From: Dehalococcoidia bacterium
Lineage (GTDB): Bacteria > Chloroflexota > Dehalococcoidia > DSTF01 > WHTK01
Direction: 5' to 3'
NCBI GenBank assembly: GCA_009377745.1
Contig: WHTK01000004.1
Span: 101,489-165,488, forward strand
DNA length: 64,000 nt
A program made the translations under genes and the position numbers. Numbering within the stretch: the first letter of the stretch is position 1; the number at the start of each line of letters is the position of its first letter. Positions 16,439 through 24,598 of the stretch are shown piece after piece. The notes under the pieces are model-generated. The model saw nothing but the letters and a program-made list of their open reading frames with translations, searched no databases and was not told the origin of the DNA.

Positions 16439-18228
16439 TCAGCCGCCGCGGCGTGGCGTGCGCACGTCGACCAGGACCGGGCGCTGCTCCTTGACGACGG
16501 TCTCGACCGCCCGCTGAAGCACCGCATGTAGTTCGGAAGGATCCAGCACCGGTCCGAAGCCCTCAACACCATAGCCCTGAGCAATGTGGACGAAATCGGC
16601 GTCTGGGTCCTCAAGGAAGATACCGACGCCCTTGTTTTCAACCGGCCGGCCGCGCAGGCGCGCCAGGTGCTCCTGGTGGCCTTCGTCGTTGCCATAGGAG
16701 CGATTGTTGTTGACGATTGTGAGTAACGGCAGACGCAGATGGCTCGCCGTCCAGAGCGCGCCCGGTGTGTAGAGCAAGTCACCATCACCGATCAGGTTGA
16801 TGCAGAGCCGCCCCGCATCTCGGTAGGCGATCGTAGACCCGACCGCGGCGCCGGCCGCCTGACCGAGACCGGAGCCGCGCCCGGCGGCGACCACCTGCTC
16901 ATATTCGGTCACGTCCCAGCCGCGCGCCGCCCCGTTGACGAAGGTCCATGGCGCCTCGATCTCCTGCATGGCGTTCCTCAGATCTGCCGAAAGTCGATCA
17001 AGCGAAATCGGCGCGGAATCCCAGCCCCTGCGAGACGCTGCCTCCTGCCTTGAGCTTGCCGTCTCTCGCAGCTCCCGGATCGAGCCTCCTCTACCAGCGA
17101 TGCGACCCCTGCCACTAACGTCTCGATCGAGAGCCTGGCGACAGGCATCGACCAGTAGCGGCAGGGCCACGCTCGTGTCGGCCGTGATCGGGACATCCAC
17201 CGGGAAGAGGCGCTCATAGTCGCTGACGAGGCTGTGCTGCAGCAAGTCCCACAGGCTTATGTGGATTATCCTCGTGCCCGGACGGATGAACTCGCGCTCA
17301 TTTCGTTCCGGGCTGATCCCGGGTCCGACGGAGCCGGTAAGGTCGAAAACGTCGAGGGCGAGCAAAACGTCGGCCTTGCCGAGTACCTCTTCTCTCGCAC
17401 CGCTGAGGTTCAGTGGGTGGTTGCTCGCCAGATTGAAGCGGGTCCCGACCGATACAAGGGGCGCCTGCAGCAGCTCGGCAAGCTCCTGCAGCGTCGGCAA
17501 GGCCTCGCGGTGACGGCCGACCGCATCCGCCAGGATCACCGGGTAGCTGGCGCTAACCAAGAGCTCTGCAGCCTGCTTCAGGGTGTCGAGGTTAGGCGAC
17601 GTTGGCGCCGGTGGCGCGAAGCGGGCGGGTCTGGCAAAGGGATCGAGCCAGAGATCGGAGCTTCCTGCAGGTCGACATCGAAGCAGAGGTAGACCGGAGC
17701 GCTGGGCTCGGTCATGGCGATGCGATAGGCACGCAAGATGGACTCCGGGATTGCTTGCAGACTTGCAGGCTGATCGTCCCACTTGACGATGTCGCGGACC
17801 ACGTTGCCCTGCACCAGGGCCGTATGCACCCAGTCGATGTGGGCGCGCCGGTTTTCGGGCGCCATCGGCCCGGTGCCTCCGATCACGAGCATCGGGACGC
17901 GGTCGCACCAGGCGTTGAAGATGGCCATGCTGCCGTGCTGTAGACCAACGAGATCATGCAGGGCCGCGAGCATGGGCTTGCCTGTAACTCGCGCGTAGCC
18001 ATGGGCCACGGCAACTGCGATCTCCTCGTGTAGGCAGAGCACCATCTCCGGCATTCCTGCCGTCTCGAAGTTCACAAGCGAGTCGTGAATGCCGCGGTAA
18101 CTTGAGCCCGGGTTGAAGGCCACGTAGGGTATGCCGAGCGAAGCGAACATCTCGACGATCAAATCGGAGCCGTATTGAGCCTGGCTCAGGCGCTGCTTCG
18201 ATCCCACAGCGCTTTCTAGGTCTTGCAT
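16439..18228 (-). pseudogene. Second ThDP-dependent decarboxylase-like enzyme, frameshifted
   Basis: A close paralogue of the enzyme at 5098-6885, about 595 residues when joined. The N-terminal frame starts MQDLESAVGSK at 18228 (GAGGAGGG before it), carries the catalytic Glu in HEEIAVAVAHGYA and runs to IPLPDP. The C-terminal frame continues ARFAPPAPTSPNLDTLKQAAELL and includes GDGDLLYTPGALW and IVNNNRSYGNDEGHQEHLARLRGRPVENKG-type motifs shared with the paralogue. One base is missing in the GCGGGCGGG stretch at about 17622-17630; adding it restores LPDP-ARFAPPAP, colinear with LPDPKRFQPPAP of the first copy. The rest is intact. A sequencing indel is as likely as a real loss. Confidence 0.85.
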
Positions 18229-18422
18229 CGTACCCTCCTCAGACTAGACAATTCCGCGCGTCAATCATAGCGGTCGCCAGCTCCAGGCATCATCGAAGGC
18301 GAGCTGGAGTTCACCGTCAGCAGCCCGGGCGGTGGCTAATCGTGGGTTCTCACGGGTGCATCCGAGGAAACACCCAATCCTACGCGGATAGGCCCTTGGT
18401 TGTGGCGGAAACTGGCGGCTGG

Positions 18423-18735
18423 TTAGACTTGCGCTGGTTGGACGACGCCGTGCTGCAGAGCGAAGGCGGTGGCGCCGCCGCGGCCGCGCTCCAGGCATTC
18501 ACAGAGAAATGCGATCTCGTCTTCCCGGCCGAGGAACGGCGGAGCGTCGAACGACACATTGTAGGTGGGGCGCGGCGGCGGATGAGCCGGATCGAAGCTG
18601 GAATTGAGCAGCCGCTCTACCCGCCCCCGATGGAGGCCAAGCTCATTAGCGATTGCCCCTGATGCTCTTCCCTTCCTTGCGGAGGCTCAGGACTTGCTTT
18701 TGCAGTTCATCTCGTCGCGACTGCGTCTCGGTCAT
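18423..18735 (-). pseudogene. Broken helix-turn-helix protein fragment
   Basis: A minus-strand reading of about 104 residues begins MTETQSRRDELQKQVLSLRK. After a one-base insertion in the CCCC run at 18656-18659 it continues AIANELGLHRGRVERLLNSS, which completes a recruited helix-turn-helix (KSIRAIANELGLHRGRVERL). It then reads PPFLGREDEIAFLCECLERG and stops at TAA (18423-18425). The FLGREDEI segment recalls the start of an ATPase domain in large HTH regulators, which would make this a truncated remnant. It lies between the second ThDP enzyme and the TGS GTPase. Confidence 0.45.
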
Positions 18736-18861
18736 GTTGCTGTCGCCACTATAGAGCAGCCGGAAGCTCGCCATCCGCGACATCGCGAGACGTGGCGTCT
18801 GCATCGGGATCGATCCACGCGGCCGTCACGATGAGGGACATCGCGCCCCCAGGCAGCCAGC

Positions 18862-19791
18862 TTACGCGATGATCTCGATTACATCGCCATCTCTGACTTC
18901 GTGCGCCAAACCCACTAACTGGCCTTCGAACCGCGCTGACGGTCCCCAGATCCGGCCACCTCTGGAGGAAGAAGCCAGCTCTTTATGAATGTGGCGCGCC
19001 ACGTCCGAGACCGTCGCTCCGGCCGGCAAGGCCAAAGGTTTCTCATCAACTAAGCCGCCACGTCTGAGATACACACACATGAGATCGAGCAGACGCCAGG
19101 CTGCTTCTCGCAAGCGGTTGAGGCTGGTGTCGTCAAGAATCGACACCGGCACGATCTCTATGTCATCAAAGGCCGCTGCTAGCCTGCCTAACGCTGGCTC
19201 ATCGGCGTCGTCCATCTTGGTGGCAGCGATAATCGCCGGCAGATCAATGCCGGCAGCTGCGACCTCCTTACGGACGATAGACAGATCAGTTGGCGATCCT
19301 GCCGCATCCTGGCAGTAGACGATAGCATCGGCTCCCCGAAGAACACCGAGGAGCGCACGCCCGCCGCCTCGGTCCTCGACCGCACCCTCCACCAAGCCAG
19401 GGATTTCCACAAACTGGACCAGGACGCCGCGGACGCGCACCAGCGCCGGTACCGGTCGTAGAGTCGTGAAGGCGTAGTCCCCAATCTTGATCTGAATCTC
19501 AGATAGCGCCTGAAGGAGAGACGACTTGCCGGCATTCGGCGGCCCTACGAGGGCGATCTGTGCCACTCCTTCCCGGCGTACCGACAGAGAATCGCGCTGC
19601 ACGACGCGAGCCCTCGCTCGCGTGGCTTCGATCTCGGCCATGACCCACTTTCGCAGGTCGGCATACGGTCCGTTCTTGTAGTTGGGTAGTTGGGCGAGGG
19701 CAGAGCGAAGCTCTCGAAGGCGCTCAGAGCCCTCCTTGCCAACAAGGCGACGCTTGATTAGTTGTTGTTGGACCTGATGGGGCATAGGCAC
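18862..19791 (-). CDS. OBG/DRG-type GTPase with C-terminal TGS domain
   Basis: A 309-residue GTP-binding protein. A helical N-terminus (about 1-75) precedes the G domain: G1 GPPNAGKSS (83-91), G3 region VEIPGLVEGA (about 126) with Pro in place of the usual DTPG, and G4 ATKMDD (about 187). The last 75 residues form a TGS domain (LPAGATVSDVARHIHKEL, WGPSARFEGQLVGLAHEVRDGDVIEII). This is the architecture of DRG-like GTPases, which act on ribosomes or RNA. It is shorter than typical Obg and lacks the glycine-rich Obg fold. The reading starts at GTG 19791, with an in-frame ATG two codons later. Confidence 0.88.
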   Translation of the reverse strand: MPMPHQVQQQLIKRRLVGKEGSERLRELRSALAQLPNYKNGPYADLRKWVMAEIEATRARARVVQRDSLSVRREGVAQIALVGPPNAGKSSLLQALSEIQIKIGDYAFTTLRPVPALVRVRGVLVQFVEIPGLVEGAVEDRGGGRALLGVLRGADAIVYCQDAAGSPTDLSIVRKEVAAAGIDLPAIIAATKMDDADEPALGRLAAAFDDIEIVPVSILDDTSLNRLREAAWRLLDLMCVYLRRGGLVDEKPLALPAGATVSDVARHIHKELASSSRGGRIWGPSARFEGQLVGLAHEVRDGDVIEIIA

Positions 19792-20039
19792 GGAAAGGCC
19801 TCCACGGCTATGAATCCATAGCAGGAGGTCTGCGGCCTAGTTACCCGAATTACTGTCCTGGCTGCGTCGCTCTCCCGCTGCTCACACCGACGCGGTGAAT
19901 TGCAAGCAGCGGTCTAGCCTACTTTGCGAAGCAGCTCGTTAAGCCAGTCTCGTTCTCTCAGCGTGAACATGGCGTACGTAAAATAGCACGTCCCGCACCA
20001 GCCGGGCTATCACTTCATCGTCTTGCCCGCACGCGAGCT

Positions 20040-20960
20040 TTACGCCGGTGGTGCGTATTTACCCGAAAGCTGCGGCGGCAGACCCTGGTCACCTCGCTCC
20101 TTCCGCTGGAGGCGAGTCTCCCGGACCCAGGTGCGCTTGAGGTCGTCCTGGACCCGGATGTGCAGCCGCCCCAGGGGTTCGGTCTCAAGCTCCACGAGAT
20201 GACCGTCCTGAAAGGGATGCAACCCCGAGTGGTTGGTGCCGAGCGCCAGTATGTCGCCGGCCTCCATCTCGTGCGCCTTGGTGACAAACTCGATGCACTC
20301 GTCGATCTTTACGGCCATGTCGGCCGTGCTGTAGTCCTGCATCAACTCCTCGTTGTTCCAGAGGCGCACTCGCAGGTTATTGGGGTCCTTCACCTCGTCA
20401 GCGGTAACGATGAAGGGGCCGATTGGCGCATACGTGGCGCGGGACTTCATCGAGTAGAAGCCGGCGACCGGCAGGCCGCGAGCGGAGCCGTCGATGAAGT
20501 TGGTGTAGCCGAAGATGTAACTCATCGCGTCGGCCCTGCTCACGTTGCGGGCGCGCTTGCCAATGACGAGTGCCAACTCGGCTTCGCCCTCGAACACCGA
20601 CGCCGGGACGTCACCGAGCACCATAGTATCGCCGTCGCCGATCACAGCGTCAGGCGCCTTGAGGAAGGAATCGGCGCCGCGCGGCGTTGCCATGCCGTCG
20701 TTGTAGTTCACAGCCATGCAGACCACCCGCGCCGGCTTCGGCGAGGGGGCCCGGATGCGGACGCCGCTCAGCGGGACGCCGTCCCTCTGCGCGACCGCCG
20801 CCTCCAGCAACGGACGGTAGCGGTCAAAGTTCTCGATCACGCCCTTGATGATGTGCTGCGGCTCCAGGTGAGGGATTTCGTCCACGACGTCGCTGCAATC
20901 GACGACATTGTCCCCTTTCACGACACCAAACTTGTAATCATCGAAGAAGAGTAGCTTCAC
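20040..20960 (-). CDS. Fumarylacetoacetate hydrolase (FAH) family protein
   Basis: A 306-residue FAH-family enzyme. The metal-binding acidic motif is FEGEAELALVIGKRARN, with a further acidic ligand in YTNFIDGSARG. The C-terminal part reads DILALGTNHSGLHPFQDGHLVELE, where the family usually has TGTPxGVG. Members hydrolyse or decarboxylate beta-diketo acids, acylpyruvates or oxo-enoates from ring catabolism. The start is GTG at 20960, with AAAGGAGG five bases upstream. It probably forms one transcript with the upstream ornithine cyclodeaminase-like gene (gap 136 bases). No operator copy is visible upstream. Confidence 0.88.
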   Translation of the reverse strand: MKLLFFDDYKFGVVKGDNVVDCSDVVDEIPHLEPQHIIKGVIENFDRYRPLLEAAVAQRDGVPLSGVRIRAPSPKPARVVCMAVNYNDGMATPRGADSFLKAPDAVIGDGDTMVLGDVPASVFEGEAELALVIGKRARNVSRADAMSYIFGYTNFIDGSARGLPVAGFYSMKSRATYAPIGPFIVTADEVKDPNNLRVRLWNNEELMQDYSTADMAVKIDECIEFVTKAHEMEAGDILALGTNHSGLHPFQDGHLVELETEPLGRLHIRVQDDLKRTWVRETRLQRKERGDQGLPPQLSGKYAPPA

Positions 20961-21096
20961 ATCGCCCTCCTTTAGGTCTGATAGCGCCGGCGCCCCGGTT
21001 CAATGACAGGCGCGCCGCTCGGCAAACTATATCAGGACGCCGGAGCCTGAGTGCCGGATAGGCCCGCCCTGGGCGCCGATAGCGGCGCCGTCGCCA

Positions 21097-22101
21097 TCAA
21101 GGCCTCGAGGTGCGTTGGATCGCGGCGCGCGTCAGGCTGCTCCCACGCCCCGAGCCCGGCTCAGGCCAGTTTGGCATCGCGCTGCCGAGGCCGGCCACGA
21201 CGGCCTTCTTGTAGACGTAGTTCGCAATCGCCACGTCCTCGGCGCCAGTCCCGATGGTGCTGACCATCGTAATATCCGCATTACTCTTGCGGCCGTAGAT
21301 GCCGGACACGACATCCTTTAGCTCTCGCACCATGCTCCAGCGAAGCCGGCCGTGGCTTGCGGCGCTGAGAAGCTCGCCGCACTCTCCCTGAGCGGTAGGC
21401 AAGGACTCAACGGCCACCAAATCGCATTTGGCCACCGCCTCATCGTCAAGTTCGCGCCGGTAAGGCGTGGTCGCCCCCACCGCGTTGATGTGGACGCCGG
21501 GTCGCAACCAGGATCCAAAGAGGACCGGATCATTGGCGCTCGTGATCGTGGTGATGATGTCCACGCCGCTGACGCATTCCTCCGCCGAATCCACCGGCTC
21601 AACAGGTATCCCCAGTTTCACCGTCATCTCGGCAGCGAACGCTTCCCGGTTCTCTGGATTCCGGCTATAGGCTTTGACATGACGGAGCGGACGAACATGA
21701 TTCACGGCGTCCACCTCACTCCGGGCCTCAAAGCCGGTCCCAATAATCCCCAGAGTGTTGGCGTCTTGCCTGGCGAGGTATTTTGTCGCCACGGCCGAAA
21801 CGGCTGCCGTGCGACTCTGGGTCAGCGCCTCCGCGTCCATGATCGCCTGTAGGCCCTCATCCAGGCCAAACAGAAAGACCAGCCTCCGGCCGCCGCTGCC
21901 ATATCCCTTGAAGCCAAAGCTGTTCAGCCAATAAGTCCCGCCGGCCTTTAGCCTGTACATTCCACGGCCTGGATGCAGCTCAATCGTCGGTTTCTGTTCG
22001 GCGCGTCCAGCAGCTTCCTCACGGAAGAGAGCCTCCAACGCCGCGATGCTTTCGTCCATCGTGACGAGTCCTTCCATCTCTGGTTCGCTGATATAGATCA
22101 T
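21097..22101 (-). CDS. Ornithine cyclodeaminase/mu-crystallin family protein
   Basis: A 334-residue NAD(P)-binding protein. The Rossmann motif is GIIGTGFEARSEVDAV (about 117-132). Other family landmarks are TAAVSAVATKYLAR before it and GVDIITTITSANDPVLFG and GVHINAVGATTPYRRELDDEAV after it. Members include ornithine and lysine cyclodeaminases, alanine dehydrogenases and ketimine reductases; the sequence does not decide which. ATG at 22101 is preferred over GTG at 22110 because CGAGG sits eight bases before it. It lies upstream of the FAH gene on the same strand. The C-terminus is Ser/Arg-rich and unconserved. Confidence 0.9.
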   Translation of the reverse strand: MIYISEPEMEGLVTMDESIAALEALFREEAAGRAEQKPTIELHPGRGMYRLKAGGTYWLNSFGFKGYGSGGRRLVFLFGLDEGLQAIMDAEALTQSRTAAVSAVATKYLARQDANTLGIIGTGFEARSEVDAVNHVRPLRHVKAYSRNPENREAFAAEMTVKLGIPVEPVDSAEECVSGVDIITTITSANDPVLFGSWLRPGVHINAVGATTPYRRELDDEAVAKCDLVAVESLPTAQGECGELLSAASHGRLRWSMVRELKDVVSGIYGRKSNADITMVSTIGTGAEDVAIANYVYKKAVVAGLGSAMPNWPEPGSGRGSSLTRAAIQRTSRP

Positions 22102-22288
22102 TAAACGCACCTCGTTGACTACTGGGCTTGCGCCGGCGCGATCATTGCGCCGGCGCGGGCTCGCGTCAAGGCGATGCGCACGGCCTGATACTTGACTTGG
22201 GAGTCTGCCACCTCTCTCCGCGTTGTGTTTCGCGAAAGAAGCTTTCTGGCGGGAGGACAGCAGGCTGCTGCCCGGTGTTCAAAGCCTA

Positions 22289-22648
22289 TTACCTAGTAGA
22301 CCGCGGCTCTGAAAGATCGACCTGGATCGCCTCTAGCTGCTCCAGGGCGGCGCGCAGATCCTCGATAATCTCCGCCGCGATTTCGTCCGGTTCCGGCAGG
22401 TTGGCGGCGTCTTCCAGGCTCTCGTCACGCAGCCAGAAGATGTCGAGGCTGGCCTTGTCGCGCTGTATCAGCTCCTCGTAGTTGAAGGTGCGCCAGCGGC
22501 CTTGCGGAGTCTCCTGCGACCAGGTCTCCTTGCGCTCGTGGCGATTGTCCGGGTTGTAGCAGGCCACAAACTCGTCCAGGTCCTCCCGCTTGAGAGGGTT
22601 GGTCTTGAGCGTGAAGTGCTGGTTCGTCCGCAGGTCATAGATCCGGAG
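22289..22648 (-). pseudogene. Remnant of a type I restriction-modification methylase (HsdM C-terminus)
   Basis: About 119 residues match the C-terminal end of type I N6-adenine methylases of the class ending YDLRTNQHFTLKTNPLKRED, NPDNRHERKETWSQETPQGRW and LDIFWLRDESLEDAANLPEPDEIAAEIIEDL. The catalytic domain with NPPF and the target-recognition contacts is absent. Upstream, the same frame runs into the DUF3500 gene out of phase, so no start exists. The fragment ends normally. It is a decayed leftover of a restriction system, probably lost by deletion when the DUF3500 gene became its neighbour. No hsdS or hsdR is visible. Confidence 0.8.
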
Positions 22649-22688
22649 AATCCAATTGAAGCACCACTCTGATCCAGCCCTCTGCCCT

Positions 22689-23780
22689 TTATGTATGCGC
22701 CGCCGCGTAATGCCCCGCGAGGATGTCATCGCCGAAATCGCCGAGGGGGTCACGCCAGACGGCGTGGGTGTGGTTGGCGCCGTCCTGGGTGCAGTCGTAC
22801 TCGATGAGCAGGCGCTCGCCCTGGACGCGGTAGTAGATCGGCGCGTTGCGCGCATCGCCGCCGGCCCAGGCGAAGGTCAGCGCATCGAGGCCGGCGGGCT
22901 GGAGCAGAGAGGCGTACTGCTCGGCGATGGGCTCGGCGACGTGCTCCATGTAGACGCCAACGAGGCGGCCGAAAGCCTCCCGCTGGGCTGAATCGAGGTC
23001 TGCGGCGGGCAGGCCCTTGGGCTGGAGGCTGTAGCGGAGCTTGTCTTCGTGATCGGCAGTGAGGCCGAGGATGCCGCGCAGACCGGCGCCGGAGGGACCC
23101 GTACCGGTCGAGTCGTTGATGGCGCCGTCGATGATGCGGGGCAGGTTGTACTGCACCACGTCGGTCGGCGGGATGTCAGAGATCACGGCACGCTCGCGCT
23201 GGGCCGGAGTGAGCATCGCCAGCAGCTCGCGGCCGAAGTCCTCCTGCGCCGCCATCGGCCGCAGCTCAACGCCGCCGGCCATGCGCAGGCGATGGGGCTC
23301 GGCGCCGAAGAAGGCCGGCAGGGGCGAAATCGCGTCGTCCTTGACGGTGAATTGGAGGGCGATGTGGTGGCCGCCGATGCGCCAGCTCCAGCCGTTAGCG
23401 TCACCGGGTTCACCGAAGATGGCGACGCAGTAGTTCTGGGGGTCGCGGACGCGGGTGCCGGGCAGGTCGCCGTAGGTGCGGTCGGGGAAGTTGGCCCAGT
23501 AGTCGACGACGTATTCGAGGCCGATGACGGTGGCGACGTGGTTGTAGCCGGGCTCGCTTAGGGCGGTGGCGAGGAGGCGGCGGACGCTCTGCTGCTGCTT
23601 CGGCGACATGCCGAGCAGGGGCAGGCCGGCGCGCGGCGTGGGGGTGTAGTACCAGCTGCGGCGCTCCTTCTCGTCGTCGAAGGAGAGGCGGACCTGGCGG
23701 CGCTGCTCCGGTGTGAGGTCGTTGAGGAGGCCGGTAACGGCTTCGGCCATGCGGCCGGAGAGGCTGGCGATGTCGCTCAT
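22689..23780 (-). CDS. DUF3500 family protein
   Basis: A 363-residue protein of the DUF3500 family. Landmarks are the N-terminal LTPEQRRQVRLSFDDEKERRSWYYTP, LPLLGMSPKQQQSVRRLL, WSWRIGGHHIALQFTV and the terminal ILAGHYAAAH. The function of this family is not established. The many conserved His residues (GGHH, NHTHAVWRD, GHYAAAH) suggest metal binding. There is no signal peptide in this copy. The gene is divergent from the lipoprotein at 23878 and is followed directly by the HsdM remnant. Confidence 0.88.
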   Translation of the reverse strand: MSDIASLSGRMAEAVTGLLNDLTPEQRRQVRLSFDDEKERRSWYYTPTPRAGLPLLGMSPKQQQSVRRLLATALSEPGYNHVATVIGLEYVVDYWANFPDRTYGDLPGTRVRDPQNYCVAIFGEPGDANGWSWRIGGHHIALQFTVKDDAISPLPAFFGAEPHRLRMAGGVELRPMAAQEDFGRELLAMLTPAQRERAVISDIPPTDVVQYNLPRIIDGAINDSTGTGPSGAGLRGILGLTADHEDKLRYSLQPKGLPAADLDSAQREAFGRLVGVYMEHVAEPIAEQYASLLQPAGLDALTFAWAGGDARNAPIYYRVQGERLLIEYDCTQDGANHTHAVWRDPLGDFGDDILAGHYAAAHT

Positions 23781-23877
23781 GGTTCTACTCCTTCGCTATG
23801 AGTCGCTGAATGATACCGCGAAGTCGATGGGGCTGACAGCGGGGAACAAATCGGCCGACAGGGGCGTCTTAGAAGAC

Positions 23878-24408
23878 ATGAATGCTACATCGGCGCGTCT
23901 GATTGCCCTCGCTTTTGTCCTTATATTGATCGTGACGCTCACGGCCTGCTCTTCCAACGATCCGGAGCCAAAGCCACCCGCGGGCGGCTCTACGGGTGGT
24001 CCCCCCTCTGTCGAGATCTCTTCGGGCAGCGCGAGCATGGCAATGGGAATCGGCTCGTCCTGCTGGAACGTCTCCGGCTCGGGCTTCTGCGCCGACAAGA
24101 GCGGCATCATCACGCCAGACCAGCCTTTGACTGTCACGCGCGGCGCCAACATCACCATCGAGCATCCTTCGCCCGGCTCGGCCATCGAGGCGACGGTGAC
24201 CGCGTGGCCCGCCACCGCACAACCGGCTCAGGTGGGTAATGAGCTGGCCTGGCGCCCGGACGCCAACGGGATGGACCTCAACTCAATGGCCGGCTCCAAC
24301 GGAGTCAGCTTTTCGGCGGACCTGGATCCCGGCCGGTACTTTGTCTCGGCGTTCTTCGTGGTGCCGGAGGGCGATGTGAGCTACGGGGCGCTGATCGAAG
24401 TTAAGTAG
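23878..24408 (+). CDS. Secreted lipoprotein of unknown function
   Basis: A 176-residue protein with a classical lipoprotein signal: MNATSARLIALAFVLILIVTLTAC, lipobox Cys24. A Pro/Gly/Ser linker follows, then a compact domain with two Cys residues (SSCWNVSGSGFCADK) that could form a disulfide, and a beta-rich C-terminus ending YFVSAFFVVPEGDVSYGALIEVK. It is likely anchored on the outer face of the membrane. The function is unknown. The ATG at 23878 is chosen because the signal peptide starts there. Confidence 0.75.
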   Translation: MNATSARLIALAFVLILIVTLTACSSNDPEPKPPAGGSTGGPPSVEISSGSASMAMGIGSSCWNVSGSGFCADKSGIITPDQPLTVTRGANITIEHPSPGSAIEATVTAWPATAQPAQVGNELAWRPDANGMDLNSMAGSNGVSFSADLDPGRYFVSAFFVVPEGDVSYGALIEVK

Positions 24409-24416
24409 CTGCCATA

Positions 24417-24436
24417 CCCCGGGCTGAACCCCGGGG
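24417..24436. terminator. GC-rich hairpin after the lipoprotein gene
   Basis: A 7-bp perfect stem (CCCCGGG, loop CTGAAC, CCCGGGG) nine bases after the stop codon. It has no T-run, so termination is only probable. Confidence 0.4.
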
Positions 24437-24598
24437 GCATGATCGAGAGCAGGCGTCCTTTGGTAGCGAAACCGCTTCGGGCGCTACACCCTCACCCTAC
24501 CCTCCCTCAAGGGAGAGGAACACCACCAAGATGCAATTCGTTTGACACATGCCGGTTATGTCTAATTCCTGGGGTGGCGATCTTAGCGGGCTACCCGC

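Noticed and set aside
16312..16788. 158-codon minus-strand frame
   Set aside because: It overlaps the C-terminal part of the second ThDP enzyme in another frame and is Ser/Arg-rich without family likeness.
20961..21096. Operator copies before the FAH and ornithine-cyclodeaminase-like genes
   Set aside because: No TGACAA/TTGTCA pair with a three-base centre occurs there, so membership in the regulon is not supported.
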